Source: Aureibaculum marinum
GTDB taxonomy: Bacteria > Bacteroidota > Bacteroidia > Flavobacteriales > Flavobacteriaceae
NCBI RefSeq assembly: GCF_003813905.1
Contig: NZ_RPFJ01000002.1
Location: 372,001-436,000, forward strand
Direction of reading: 5' to 3'
DNA: 64,000 bases
Shown here: positions 30,018 to 39,354 of the stretch, piece by piece
Layout of the letters: every line of letters begins with the position of its first letter
How positions within the stretch are numbered: the first letter of the stretch is position 1
Notes under the pieces: model-generated
Databases searched by the model: none
Told to the model about the DNA's origin: nothing
What the model saw: only the letters and a program-made list of their open reading frames with translations
Translations under genes and position numbers: made by a program

Positions 30018-30632
30018 ATGAAAAAGCTTTCCATTTTATTAATTCTACTATTTTCAATCTCATCATGTTCGCAAAAAAAAGTAATATTTGATGATTATAT
30101 TGCGTCAATTAAAGATTTTCAAAATAATTTAAATTTAGAATTTAAAAACAAAAATGAATCTCCATTAACTGAAGAGGATAGGATAAAATTTAAAAGTTTA
30201 GATTTTTTTCCTATTGATTCTACTTACCAAATCCATGCAAAATTAGAACTTGAAAAGGATGCTAAAATTTTTTCAATGCCAACTACTACAGATAGACTTC
30301 CTTTATATAAAAAATATGGCAAAGCTACTTTTATCATTGACGGAAAAGAATTAACTCTGTCTATCTATCAAAATCAAGATTTAATTCAACAACCTAACTA
30401 TAAAAACTATTTATTTATTCCTTTTACCGACTTAACCAATGGAAAAGAAACTTACGGAGGGGGAAGATATATCGATTTAGAAATTCCTTTAGGAGATACA
30501 ATAGTTATTGATTTTAACAAAGCTTATAATCCATATTGTGCTTACAATTCAAAATATTCTTGTCCTATTCCTCCTAAAGAAAACAATTTAAATGTGTCAA
30601 TAAAAGCTGGCGTAAAAAAATATAAAAATTAA
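30018..30632 (+). CDS. DUF1684 lipoprotein
   Basis: 204 residues, with a lipoprotein signal ending at Cys17 (LFSISSC). The mature domain has FFPIDSTYQIHAKLE, YGKATFIIDGKELTLSIYQ, FIPFTDLTNGKETYGGGRYIDLEIP and IDFNKAYNPYCAYN..YSCPIPP. These are the conserved blocks of DUF1684, a small beta-rich family whose function is unknown. The dehydratase gene starts 5 bases after its stop, so the two are co-transcribed. A shared role is not obvious. Confidence 0.85.
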   Translation: MKKLSILLILLFSISSCSQKKVIFDDYIASIKDFQNNLNLEFKNKNESPLTEEDRIKFKSLDFFPIDSTYQIHAKLELEKDAKIFSMPTTTDRLPLYKKYGKATFIIDGKELTLSIYQNQDLIQQPNYKNYLFIPFTDLTNGKETYGGGRYIDLEIPLGDTIVIDFNKAYNPYCAYNSKYSCPIPPKENNLNVSIKAGVKKYKN

Positions 30633-30637
30633 CCTAT

Positions 30638-31579
30638 ATGGATATTAAAAAAGATATAATAGAAAGTTATAACCGAATTTCTCCTTACATCCATAAAACA
30701 CCTGTTATTACTTCAACTACAATTAATAAAATTACTGGTGGTTCGTTATACTTTAAATGCGAAAATTTTCAAAAAATGGGAGCCTTTAAAATGAGAGGTG
30801 CTACTAATGCCATTTTGCAATTGTCTTCTGAACAAAAACAAAAAGGTGTAGTAACACACTCTTCAGGCAACTTTGCACAAGCATTAGCCTTAGCTGCAAA
30901 AAATTTAGGAGTAAAATCTTATATAGTTATGCCTAGCAACGCTCCAGACGTAAAAAAAAGTGCCGTCAGAGGCTATGGTGGTGAAATTACTGAATGTGAA
31001 CCTACACTAGAAGCAAGAGAGTCTACTGCTAAAAAAATACAACTAGAAAAAGGTGCAACATTTGTTCATCCTTTTAACGATTTTAATGTAATATTAGGTA
31101 ACGCTTCGGCAGGTAAAGAACTATTAGAAAAACATTCAGACTTAGATTTTATAATTTCACCCGTCGGTGGTGGCGGATTAATTTCTGGAATTGCATTAAG
31201 TGCACTAGCTTTTAGTAATAATTGTAAAGTAATTGGTGCAGAACCTTTTGCTGTTGATGATGCCTACCGCTCTATAGAAAGTGGAAAGATAGAACATAAT
31301 TTAACCATTGACACCATTGCTGATGGACTTAAAACTTCATTAGGAGATATTACATATAATATTATTAATAATCATGTTGAAAAAATAATAAGGACTACCG
31401 AAGAGGAAATTATAGCAGCAATGAAACTCATTTGGGAACGTATGAAAATAATTATTGAGCCTTCTAGTGCCGTAGCATTAGCAGCTATTTTAAATTCAAA
31501 AACTGAATTTAAAAATAAAAAAGTTGGTGTAATTCTTTCTGGTGGTAATGTTGATTTTAAAAATTTACCTTTCTCCTAA
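30638..31579 (+). CDS. PLP-dependent threonine/serine dehydratase
   Basis: 313-residue fold-type II PLP enzyme. Lys51 in GAFKMRGA is the PLP-binding lysine, SSGNFAQALA is the phosphate- and substrate-binding loop and PVGGGGLISG the glycine loop. It lacks a C-terminal ACT-like regulatory domain, so it resembles short catabolic or biodegradative threonine dehydratases and serine racemases rather than the long IlvA. The product of threonine would be 2-oxobutanoate. It lies 5 bases after the DUF1684 gene and ends 10 bases from a convergent lipoprotein gene. Serine racemase activity is a possible alternative. Confidence 0.85.
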   Translation: MDIKKDIIESYNRISPYIHKTPVITSTTINKITGGSLYFKCENFQKMGAFKMRGATNAILQLSSEQKQKGVVTHSSGNFAQALALAAKNLGVKSYIVMPSNAPDVKKSAVRGYGGEITECEPTLEARESTAKKIQLEKGATFVHPFNDFNVILGNASAGKELLEKHSDLDFIISPVGGGGLISGIALSALAFSNNCKVIGAEPFAVDDAYRSIESGKIEHNLTIDTIADGLKTSLGDITYNIINNHVEKIIRTTEEEIIAAMKLIWERMKIIIEPSSAVALAAILNSKTEFKNKKVGVILSGGNVDFKNLPFS

Positions 31580-31589
31580 AAATAAAAAA

Positions 31590-32132
31590 TTAATTCATTT
31601 TCAGCAATGCCTCGAAATAGTTAGAGGTATTCAAATATTCATTTTTAATTTCTTTTAAATGACTTAATATGGCTTCTTTAAAAGGATAATTAGCCGTTAA
31701 ACAATCATTCATATCTGCATCAGAAACGTAAAGAGCGATATACCAATTCCCCTTTCTTTTTACATAAAAATCAGTAAATATTGGATCTATACCTTTATTT
31801 TTTAATGCTTCATTAGCAAAAAAAGGCCACAAGTTTAAAGATTTATCTGGGATTTCAACTTCATAGAATGATAGAAAATATTCTTCTCCGTTGACATGAA
31901 TTGGAACATTGTCTTCAACCATTTGATGATTTAGTGAATACTTTGTATTTATAAAGTTATAGAACTCATTAGCATCTTTAGGGTCTTCAAAAACAAATGC
32001 ATTCTCTCTAGGTAATTGACGCTTAAATTTTTTACCTGAAGTTAATTTATAATCTTCAATACTTGGAGCTATACGAATAGGAATACATGAGGTTATTAAT
32101 AAAGTAATAAGAATAAAATAAACGTATTTCAT
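31590..32132 (-). CDS. Lipoprotein of unknown function
   Basis: 180 residues, with a signal ending at Cys16 (ITLLITSC). The mature part includes LTSGKKFKRQLPRENAFVFEDPKDANEFYNFINTKY, then GEEYFLSFYEVEIPD and VKRKGNWYIALYVSDADMNDC. It is soluble and mixed alpha/beta, with no motif I know. It is the last of a leftward set and ends 10 bases from the dehydratase. The lipobox, length and real codon use support a true gene. Confidence 0.72.
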   Translation of the reverse strand: MKYVYFILITLLITSCIPIRIAPSIEDYKLTSGKKFKRQLPRENAFVFEDPKDANEFYNFINTKYSLNHQMVEDNVPIHVNGEEYFLSFYEVEIPDKSLNLWPFFANEALKNKGIDPIFTDFYVKRKGNWYIALYVSDADMNDCLTANYPFKEAILSHLKEIKNEYLNTSNYFEALLKMN

Positions 32133-32212
32133 TAGTTAATTTATTTCTATAAAAACATCAAATATTATACCATACTCCATATAAAAATATATACTAAAAA
32201 ATGTCTTTATAT

Positions 32213-32746
32213 TTATATCCCTAAAATTTTAGCATCAACAAAAAACTCAGAATGAATATTAATTTCATAATCTTCAGAAATTACTTCATCAGTTACAGCT
32301 TTTACACGTAAAGAAAACTTATCCATTTTTATATAATCTTTCAGGTCAACATCTACAGTTTGCAATTCAAGTATTTTAGATGTAGTCTCAGAAACCTCTT
32401 CGTTAAAAGCAATTTCTAATTCGTCAAGACCATCTGCAACTATATAAATTCTAATAGATTCTAAAAAACTAAAATCTTCATATTCTGGAGATTGTAAGGT
32501 TAAATCTAACACCCTTAAGCGAATGTCTTCAATTAAGTCTTTATGAGTATTATTAGATTCAAATTCTGACTCAGAATTACTTTCCATCTCAGGAGTGTTC
32601 AACACAAATGGCAATTTTATTCCTGTTGTTGATGGAATGGTTGTTGAGGAGTCATAATCCATCGTAAATTTTGTAAGATTATCAATTTCGTCACATGAAA
32701 TTAACGTAATTATCATTAAAAAAGATACTAGTAAATATTTTTGCAT
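32213..32746 (-). CDS. Lipoprotein of unknown function
   Basis: 177 residues, with a lipobox at Cys18 (MIITLISC). The mature part is acidic and beta-rich: TKFTMDYDSSTTIPSTTG, then LRVLDLTLQSPEYEDFSFLESIRIYI, LEIAFNEEV and DYINIHSEFFVDAKILG. The KFTMDYDSS..LP and LESIRIYI pattern looks like a fibronectin- or calycin-like beta-sandwich, but no family can be named. The gene lies 80 bases upstream of the other orphan lipoprotein. Confidence 0.72.
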   Translation of the reverse strand: MQKYLLVSFLMIITLISCDEIDNLTKFTMDYDSSTTIPSTTGIKLPFVLNTPEMESNSESEFESNNTHKDLIEDIRLRVLDLTLQSPEYEDFSFLESIRIYIVADGLDELEIAFNEEVSETTSKILELQTVDVDLKDYIKMDKFSLRVKAVTDEVISEDYEINIHSEFFVDAKILGI

Positions 32747-32827
32747 AACCTTAATGTATTTGTATAAGTAAGGTTAAACGTTTAATACCTAAATATATTT
32801 CAAGTTATTAAACTTTAATGCAGCAAC

Positions 32828-33196
32828 TTACGCTTTTACCAAGTACATACCAAGAAATACAGCAGCAAAACCAAGGGCAAAACTACCAATAGTATATAAG
32901 AAAAAACTTGTAAAGTCACCAGCTTTTAAAAAGACATGATTTTCATAAGCAAAGGTTGAAAATGTTGTAAATCCTCCACAAAAACCTGTAGCCAAAAATA
33001 GAGTTTGATTCTGAGTTAATGTATCATTTTTTACTGCAAGGCCAAGAATTAAACCAATTAAAAGACTTCCTAAAACATTTGCAAAAAAGGTACCATATGG
33101 TATTCCGGAAGTGGTACTATTAAAATATTTAGACAATAAGAAACGAGCTATGCTACCAAAACCACCACCCATAAATACTAACAGTAACTGTTTCAT
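32828..33196 (-). CDS. crcB: Fluoride channel CrcB/FluC
   Basis: 122-residue membrane protein that exports fluoride as a dual-topology homodimer. Four hydrophobic helices are visible with the family blocks GGGFGSIARF, FFANVLGSLLIG (key Asn) and TGFCGGFTTFSTFAYE (the TTFSTF motif with the Phe-box residues). It is a single-gene type, so it does not need a paired copy. It starts 27 bases after the BT_3928-like gene ends, so it is probably in the same transcript. No fluoride riboswitch fits in that short space. Confidence 0.93.
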   Translation of the reverse strand: MKQLLLVFMGGGFGSIARFLLSKYFNSTTSGIPYGTFFANVLGSLLIGLILGLAVKNDTLTQNQTLFLATGFCGGFTTFSTFAYENHVFLKAGDFTSFFLYTIGSFALGFAAVFLGMYLVKA

Positions 33197-33223
33197 TAGT
33201 TTATTATAAAATTAATTTAATTT

Positions 33224-34321
33224 TTATAAATTGATATCATCAGCATCATTAGCATTCCATTTTCCTGTTATGGTTCCTTTATTTAAAATCATAATTCCAG
33301 GATTAGCTCTTATCATTGTTTTTAACGTGATATCATCACAAAACAATACATCAAAATCAAATTGATATTCTTCTTTAAGTTTTAAAAAATCAGCTTCATT
33401 GTTTGAAGACATGGCATAAACATCATAACCTTCTTGCAATGCTTTAGCAGAAAATGCCTTTATTTTTGGTAGTAAAGACGTATTGGTTTTATCTAAATTG
33501 TACATTATTATTAATACTAATTTTTCTTTTTGCATCAAAAAATTAGTAAAGTCTACTCCATCTCGTTCCATAGTAAAATCATGAATTGGAGCTTCATATC
33601 CTTTTTCTAAAAGAACAGTTTTTCTATCTACAAAAGTAGCACCTTCTATTTCCCAAGGTTTCTCAGCTGTTGTAAACTCCTTATTTTCTCCATCAACATT
33701 GTAAATCCAAGTATCCTCATAAACGTCTTGTTTAGCACCTTCTGGAATAATCATACCTTCTGGAATGTTTTTACCAATTGCATAAGGTCTAAAATCAATC
33801 AATGGTAAATGTTGTAATACATAATAAGAGATATACAAAAACACAATAAAAGACCCAAAAGAAATCCACTTAACAGCATTTACACTAAAAATAGGTTTAA
33901 TGTTTTTAATGGTAAAAAGCAATATAATAATAAGTCCAAGAAGTACTATATTTTTGTAAAAAGTTTCCCAAGGTGATAGTTTAACAGCATCTCCAAAACA
34001 ACCACAATCTGTTACTTTATTATAATAAGCAGAATACCATGTTAAAAAGAGAAATACAAGAGTTAAAATTAATAAACTCCATACTGTAATTTTTGGTTTA
34101 AATCCAATGAGTAAAGTAACACCTAACATAATTTCTGCAAGAATCAGAATAATGGAAAACGGTAATGCAAATGGACTTAAAAATTCTAAATTTAACACAT
34201 CAGCGGCAAAATAATCTTGAAATTTATAAGCTGACCCCAATGGATCAACCAATTTTACAAATCCTGAAAAAATAAAAGTGGCAGCTACTAATAACCTTGC
34301 TATGTGAGTTAAAATTTTCAT
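33224..34321 (-). CDS. BT_3928-like DoxX/MauE-type membrane protein with C-terminal thioredoxin-like part
   Basis: 365 residues. The N-terminal half has four to five helices of the DoxX/MauE type (LLVAATFIFSGFVKLVDPLGSAYKF, PFSIILILAEIMLGVTLLIG, and TDCGCFGD with a Cys pair), as in proteins that pass electrons to periplasmic redox partners. The C-terminal part (LVLIIMYNLDKTNTSLLPKIKAFSAKAL and FDVLFCDDITLKTMIRANPGIMILN) looks thioredoxin-like. This arrangement is the BT_3928 type common in Bacteroidota, usually beside DUF1599 and folP, as here. Its substrate is unknown. It starts 11 bases after the DUF1599 gene. Confidence 0.83.
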   Translation of the reverse strand: MKILTHIARLLVAATFIFSGFVKLVDPLGSAYKFQDYFAADVLNLEFLSPFALPFSIILILAEIMLGVTLLIGFKPKITVWSLLILTLVFLFLTWYSAYYNKVTDCGCFGDAVKLSPWETFYKNIVLLGLIIILLFTIKNIKPIFSVNAVKWISFGSFIVFLYISYYVLQHLPLIDFRPYAIGKNIPEGMIIPEGAKQDVYEDTWIYNVDGENKEFTTAEKPWEIEGATFVDRKTVLLEKGYEAPIHDFTMERDGVDFTNFLMQKEKLVLIIMYNLDKTNTSLLPKIKAFSAKALQEGYDVYAMSSNNEADFLKLKEEYQFDFDVLFCDDITLKTMIRANPGIMILNKGTITGKWNANDADDINL

Positions 34322-34332
34322 TTTTTAATATT

Positions 34333-34869
34333 TTATTCGCTCATTAAAATCAATGCAAAAACGGCGTAATTAATCATATCTTGATAATTAGCTTCTAAAC
34401 CTTCTGAAACCAATAATTTACCTTTATTGTTTTCTATTGATTTAACTCGTAACAATTTTTGTAAAATTAAATCTGTTAAAGAGCTCACACGCATATCCCT
34501 CCAAGCTTCACCATAATCATGATTTTTCTTTTCCATAAGTGACTTGGTTATAGCTATATGTTTATCATACAGCTCTTCAGTCTCTTTATCAGACAAATCT
34601 GGCTGATCAACTACTCCTTTTTCTAACTGAATCAATGCCATAACACAGTAATTAATAATACCTATAAATTCAGGTTTCTCACCCTCATCAACTTTCTTTA
34701 CCTCATTTTCTTGTAAATTACGTATCCGTTGAGCTTTTATAAAAATTTGATCAGTTAAAGAGGGTAAGCGTAAAATACGCCAAGACCTTCCATAATCTTT
34801 CATTTTTTTTACAAAAAGGTCGCGACAGATGGCAATTATAGCGTCATATTGTTCTGAAGTTTGGTGCAT
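34333..34869 (-). CDS. DUF1599 protein (two internal repeats)
   Basis: 178 residues built of two similar halves: KDYGRSWRILRLPSLTDQIFIKAQRIRNLQ and HDYGEAWRDMRVSSLTDLILQKLLRVKSIE, each followed by a helix ending INYCVMALIQLE or INYAVFALILMSE. This is DUF1599, an all-helical family of unknown role (the repeat resembles the MazG/nucleotide-pyrophosphohydrolase helical fold). In Bacteroidota it is often next to folP and cdaA, which lie across the divergent promoter region here. It leads the leftward unit with the BT_3928-like gene and crcB. Confidence 0.87.
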   Translation of the reverse strand: MHQTSEQYDAIIAICRDLFVKKMKDYGRSWRILRLPSLTDQIFIKAQRIRNLQENEVKKVDEGEKPEFIGIINYCVMALIQLEKGVVDQPDLSDKETEELYDKHIAITKSLMEKKNHDYGEAWRDMRVSSLTDLILQKLLRVKSIENNKGKLLVSEGLEANYQDMINYAVFALILMSE

Positions 34870-35002
34870 GTTTTGATTTTCTTCTTAATAAATAGCGAAT
34901 TTATCAATTTCTAATGAAATTTTCAGCTATTGTTTTAATAAGTTATTAAAGTAAAATTTTATTCACTAGTTATCATTTTACTTTCATACAATTTTAAATT
35001 TT

Positions 35003-35010
35003 TACCTTTG
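35003..35010 (+). promoter_or_regulatory. -7 promoter box of LOG-folP unit
   Basis: A perfect TACCTTTG lies 110 bases before the start of the LOG gene, which gives a leader of roughly 100 bases. I see no strong hairpin in that leader. Confidence 0.45.
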
Positions 35011-35120
35011 AACAAAATAAAATATTATAGTTGACCTTTAAATAGAGTTACAAAAACACATTTTGACATTCTTACTAGGAGCTAAATTGGCAAGTCATTA
35101 CTGAATAACATAGATTACAA

Positions 35121-35732
35121 ATGAAAAGAATAGCAGTTTTTTGCGGATCAAGTACTGGATACAATTCCATCTATGCTAATGAAGCTAAAAAATTAGGATT
35201 GCATATGGCACAAAATAACATTGGATTGGTTTATGGTGGTGGAAAAATTGGATTGATGGGAGCCATTGCAGATACGGTTATGGAAAATAAAGGGGAAGTA
35301 ATTGGTGTAATTCCACATTTATTGAGACACGAAGAAGTTGCCCATTCTGCAATTTCAAAAATGATTTTCACAAAAAAAATGTCGAAACGTAAAGTAAAAA
35401 TCAGTCAATTAGTTGATGGATATATAGCCTTGCCTGGTGGATTTGGAACTCTAGATGAACTTTTTGAAGCTTTAACATTAGGACAATTAAGTATTGAAAC
35501 TAAACCTATTGGAATTTTAAATACCAACGGCTATTTTAATCATACTTTAAAACAATTAGAAGTTATGATAGAAGAAGGTTTTTTAAAACAAAACAATCGT
35601 GATATGCTTCTGATTAGTGATAACGTGGAAGAATTAATTAAACTAATGAACACTTATAAAGCACCTAAAAAAACCGAAGTTATTAATAAAATAGTAAAAG
35701 CTCCTATTATAAAAAATGAAAATAAACTGTAA
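35121..35732 (+). CDS. LOG-family nucleotide phosphoribohydrolase (TIGR00730 type)
   Basis: 203-residue Rossmann-fold enzyme of the Lonely Guy family, which releases bases from nucleoside 5'-monophosphates; in bacteria the usual physiological substrate is uncertain. The family blocks are FCGSSTGYN, LVYGGGKIGLMGAIAD, the SKRKVK basic motif and PGGFGTLDELFEALTLGQL, the PGGxGTxxE active-site signature. The folP start overlaps its last 17 bases, so they are translated together. LOG here sits in the place where Bacteroidota usually have DUF1599 directly beside folP. Confidence 0.9.
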   Translation: MKRIAVFCGSSTGYNSIYANEAKKLGLHMAQNNIGLVYGGGKIGLMGAIADTVMENKGEVIGVIPHLLRHEEVAHSAISKMIFTKKMSKRKVKISQLVDGYIALPGGFGTLDELFEALTLGQLSIETKPIGILNTNGYFNHTLKQLEVMIEEGFLKQNNRDMLLISDNVEELIKLMNTYKAPKKTEVINKIVKAPIIKNENKL

Positions 35733-36534
35733 AGGCAAACTTATAGATTTATCTACCCCAAAAGTAATGGGTATTTTAAATTTAACACCAGATTCATTCT
35801 ATGACGGTGGCACTTTAAAAAGTGATAAAGATATACTCACTAAGGTTGATGGCATGTTGGCTGATGGTGCTACTTTTATTGATGTAGGTGGTTATTCCTC
35901 TAAACCAAATGCCGAAGATGTTAGTGAAGAAGAAGAATTAAAAAGAGTACTTCCGGTTATTGAATTGTTGGTAAATAAGTACCCTAACATTTTAATATCT
36001 ATTGATACATTTAGAAGCAGAATTGCAAAAATGACAGTAAGTACAGGTGCGTGTATCGTTAATGATATTTCAGCTGGAAATTTAGACGCAACAATGTTTA
36101 CTTCAATAGCCGAATTGCAAGTTCCTTATATTATAATGCACATGCAAGGTACACCTAAAACCATGCAGGTAAACCCAACATATACAGACGTAACAAAAGA
36201 CCTTATCTTTTATTTTTCTAAAAAACTAAATGCACTTAGAAAATTAGGAGTAAATGACATTATTATTGATGTAGGCTTTGGATTTGGAAAAACCATAGAA
36301 CAAAACTACCAATTATTAAACAACTTAGACTTATTTCAAAACTTTGAAGTTCCTATTTTATCTGGGGTTTCTAGAAAATCTATGCTTTATAAAGCTTTAG
36401 AGACTACGCCTAACAAAGCCTTAAATGCCACTACCGTAGCCAATACTATTGCATTGCTTAAAGGCAGTTCCATTTTAAGAGTACATGATGTAAAAGAAGC
36501 TGTAGAAGCCATAAAAATAGTGTCTCTGCTTTAA
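35716..36534 (+). CDS. folP: Dihydropteroate synthase
   Basis: Joins 4-aminobenzoate to dihydropterin pyrophosphate in folate synthesis. The 272 residues show MGILNLTPDSFYDGG, DVGGYSSKPNAE, SIDTFRSRIA, VNDISAGNLD, DVGFGFGKTIEQNYQLL and SRKSM, all in the order of the TIM-barrel family. The ATG at 35716 lies inside the LOG gene (17-base overlap) in another frame. It is kept because the strand KLIDLSTPKVMGILN needs it. The cdaA gene follows 219 bases downstream. Confidence 0.96.
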   Translation: MKINCKGKLIDLSTPKVMGILNLTPDSFYDGGTLKSDKDILTKVDGMLADGATFIDVGGYSSKPNAEDVSEEEELKRVLPVIELLVNKYPNILISIDTFRSRIAKMTVSTGACIVNDISAGNLDATMFTSIAELQVPYIIMHMQGTPKTMQVNPTYTDVTKDLIFYFSKKLNALRKLGVNDIIIDVGFGFGKTIEQNYQLLNNLDLFQNFEVPILSGVSRKSMLYKALETTPNKALNATTVANTIALLKGSSILRVHDVKEAVEAIKIVSLL

Positions 36535-36753
36535 ATATATTATATCAATTACGTTTTTTCTTCAATTTTAGAAGACTAACTCTAGGTTATATTTGAAAAT
36601 AATCTGGTTAAAATTTCTATATTCTACAATTCTCTTAGCCATATAAGTAACTCAACAACAGAATACTTATTATTGGTAAGAATGTTAATGCAAAAAGTAG
36701 AATATCAATTTTAAATCTTCAATCTTTTTACTACTTTTACCAAAACCTTTTTT

Positions 36754-37548
36754 TTGGACGCATTCAAATTTTTAGACTTTAGTTTTTTAGATATTTTAGA
36801 CATTGTATTGGTAGCAATTTTACTCTATTATGTTTATAAATTAATTAGAGGTACTGCTGCCATAAACATTTTTTTGGGAATTGCCATTGTATATTTAATT
36901 TGGAAATTAACCGTTGCCTTAAAAATGGAACTGTTAAGTGATATTTTAGGCAAGTTTTTAGGTGGTGGATTTATTGCTTTAATTATAGTATTTCAGCAAG
37001 AGATTAGAAAGTTTTTATTGATGGTTGGTTCTACCAATTTTACTACAAAAAAAGGATTTCTTAAACGTTTTAAATTACTCTCAAACATGCGTGGTACGGA
37101 TGACTTTATCTCTACTGATGTTGATAGTATTATTGATGCCTGCGATGATATGGCAAAAACAAAAACTGGAGCATTAATTATAATTCAAAGAAACAATAAC
37201 TTAGAAATAGTTAAGCAAACTGGCGATAAAATGAATGCTGAAGTAAATAGAGCTTTGTTAAAAAGTATATTTTTTAAAAACAGTCCATTACATGACGGAG
37301 CTCTTATCATAGAAGATAATTTTATAACCGCAACTAGAGTTATTTTACCCGTTGAAAAAGACATTTCCATTCCTGCCCGTTTCGGATTACGACATAGAGC
37401 TGCTATAGGAATTACCATGCGTTCAGATGCCTTAGCTTTGGCTGTTTCAGAAGAAACAGGACAAATATCTTATATAAAAGATGGAGAATTTATTTTATAT
37501 AAAGATATAAATAGCCTTAAAGAACTTATAAAAGAAGATTTAGAGTAA
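36754..37548 (+). CDS. cdaA: Diadenylate cyclase CdaA (c-di-AMP synthase)
   Basis: Makes the second messenger c-di-AMP from two ATP. The start is TTG at 36754; the next in-frame ATG would remove the first membrane helix. It has an N-terminal region of three helices (FLDILDIVLVAILLYYVYKLI and so on), then the DAC domain with DGA at 181-183 (HDGALIIEDN) and RHR at 213-215 (GLRHRAAIGIT). The length of 264 residues is typical. The 219 bases upstream hold no gene. The ABC exporter gene is convergent 7 bases away. In other bacteria c-di-AMP controls potassium uptake, which may link it to trkAH at 22.9-25.8 kb; that is inference. Confidence 0.93.
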   Translation: MDAFKFLDFSFLDILDIVLVAILLYYVYKLIRGTAAINIFLGIAIVYLIWKLTVALKMELLSDILGKFLGGGFIALIIVFQQEIRKFLLMVGSTNFTTKKGFLKRFKLLSNMRGTDDFISTDVDSIIDACDDMAKTKTGALIIIQRNNNLEIVKQTGDKMNAEVNRALLKSIFFKNSPLHDGALIIEDNFITATRVILPVEKDISIPARFGLRHRAAIGITMRSDALALAVSEETGQISYIKDGEFILYKDINSLKELIKEDLE

Positions 37549-37555
37549 ATAACAA

Positions 37556-39322
37556 TTAACTCGCTTTCGCAGTTTCAAATTGAATATCATAAAGTTTACT
37601 GTAATATCCTTTTTGTTTAAGTAATTCTTGATGTGTACCTTGTTCTACAATTTTTCCTTTTTCCATTACAATAATTTTATCTGCTTTTTTTATTGTAGCC
37701 AAGCGATGTGCAATTATTATTGATGTTCTATTTTGAGTTATTGTATTGGTTGCTTTTTGGATTAGTTTTTCCGATTGTGCATCAATTGACGAAGTAGCTT
37801 CATCTAACACTAAAATAGCTGGCTTGCTCACATAAGCTCTTAAAAATGCTATGAGTTGACGTTGACCGACTGATAACATCCCTCCTCTTTCCTTTACATT
37901 ATAATGATAGTTATTTGGTAGCGTCATAATAAAATCATGAATACCAATTACCTTAGCAGCTTCCGTAACCTCTTCTAAAGTAATATCTTTATTATTTAAG
38001 GTTATGTTATTTAAAATAGAATCTGAAAACAAAAAGACGTCTTGTAATACCACGCTAATTTGATTTCGTAAAGAATCTAGCTTAAATTTATTTAAATCAA
38101 TATCGTCTATGGTAATACTCCCAGAATTTATTCTATAAAATCTACTCAATAAATTAATAATTGTTGACTTTCCTGCTCCAGTTGCACCAACAACAGCAAC
38201 AGTTTCTCCTTGTTTTACATTAAAAGAAATTCCTCTTAATACAGGTTCATCTTCTAAATATCTGAAGTAAACATTATCAAATTTAATAGTACCTTTTATG
38301 TGTTCTACCTCAACCGTTCCTGTATCTACTTCTGTAGCATTTTCATCCAATACAGCAAATACTCGGTCTGCAGCCACCATTCCCATTTGTAAAGTATTGA
38401 ATTTATCTGCAATTTGACGTAGTGGTCTAAATAGCATATTAACCATATAAATAAAACTAGTAATAACTCCAAAAGAAGTAACTCCTTCAACTGCAGCTGT
38501 TAACCCTCCATACCAAACAATTACGGCTAGTGTAATTGATGACAGAATTTCAACAACAGGAAAAAATATAGAATAATACCAAACCGTTCTAATATGAGCT
38601 TTTTTATGTTTATCATTAATACTTAAAAACTTATCGTACTCAATTTTCTCTCGAGTAAAAAGCTGTACAATTTTCATACCCGAAATTCTTTCTTGCACAA
38701 AACTATTTAAGTTGGAAACCTGATTACGAACATCTTGAAAAGTAGCCTTAATTTTTATTTGAAAAAGTTTAGTAGCATAAACCATTATTGGCAAAACTGC
38801 AAGTACAATTAAGCCTAATTGCCAATTCATTATCATCATTATGGTAATAATAACAAGCATTTGTAATAAATCACTGATAATAGAAAATAAGCCTTGTCCA
38901 AAAATACTTGCAATAACTTCTATATCAGAAACAACTCTTGTTACTAATTTTCCAACTGGGGTTTTATTAAAATATTGCATTTTAAAATTCAACACCTTAT
39001 CAAACAATTTTGTACGAATATCTTTTATGATATGTTGTCCTAACCAGTTTGTAAAATAAATAAATAGAAACTGAAAAAGCACTTCTAATAAAACAACACC
39101 TAACATTATTAAACTAAATACCAATAATAATCGAGCATTTTTATTAAGAATGTAATCATCAACAATCCATTGTAATAAAACCGGTCTAGCAGCTGCAAAC
39201 CCCGCTAATAATAGCACAGCTAAAGTTGACAAAATAAATTGAAAACGATATGCCTTAGTGTAAGACATTAGTCTTCTAAAGATTTTAATATCAAAAGCAT
39301 TACCTGTTACTTTTTTACTCAT
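37556..39322 (-). CDS. MsbA-like ABC exporter (fused permease and ATPase)
   Basis: 588 residues, a half-transporter that works as a homodimer. About six N-terminal helices (to about 310) form the ABC_membrane domain. The ATPase domain has Walker A GATGAGKST, Q-loop ISVVLQDVFLF, signature LSVGQRQLIAF, Walker B AILVLDEATSS and H-loop IIAHRLATI. The signature begins LSVGQ rather than LSGGQ, which occurs in this subgroup. The substrate (lipid, drug or peptide) cannot be read off. It lies 32 bases downstream of truA on the same strand. Confidence 0.92.
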   Translation of the reverse strand: MSKKVTGNAFDIKIFRRLMSYTKAYRFQFILSTLAVLLLAGFAAARPVLLQWIVDDYILNKNARLLLVFSLIMLGVVLLEVLFQFLFIYFTNWLGQHIIKDIRTKLFDKVLNFKMQYFNKTPVGKLVTRVVSDIEVIASIFGQGLFSIISDLLQMLVIITIMMIMNWQLGLIVLAVLPIMVYATKLFQIKIKATFQDVRNQVSNLNSFVQERISGMKIVQLFTREKIEYDKFLSINDKHKKAHIRTVWYYSIFFPVVEILSSITLAVIVWYGGLTAAVEGVTSFGVITSFIYMVNMLFRPLRQIADKFNTLQMGMVAADRVFAVLDENATEVDTGTVEVEHIKGTIKFDNVYFRYLEDEPVLRGISFNVKQGETVAVVGATGAGKSTIINLLSRFYRINSGSITIDDIDLNKFKLDSLRNQISVVLQDVFLFSDSILNNITLNNKDITLEEVTEAAKVIGIHDFIMTLPNNYHYNVKERGGMLSVGQRQLIAFLRAYVSKPAILVLDEATSSIDAQSEKLIQKATNTITQNRTSIIIAHRLATIKKADKIIVMEKGKIVEQGTHQELLKQKGYYSKLYDIQFETAKAS

Positions 39323-39354
39323 CTAAATTAATTTATTTATTGTAATAGGTTCCG

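Noticed and set aside
33197-33223. Fluoride riboswitch before crcB
   Set aside because: Only 27 bases separate crcB from the preceding gene, too short for the riboswitch fold.
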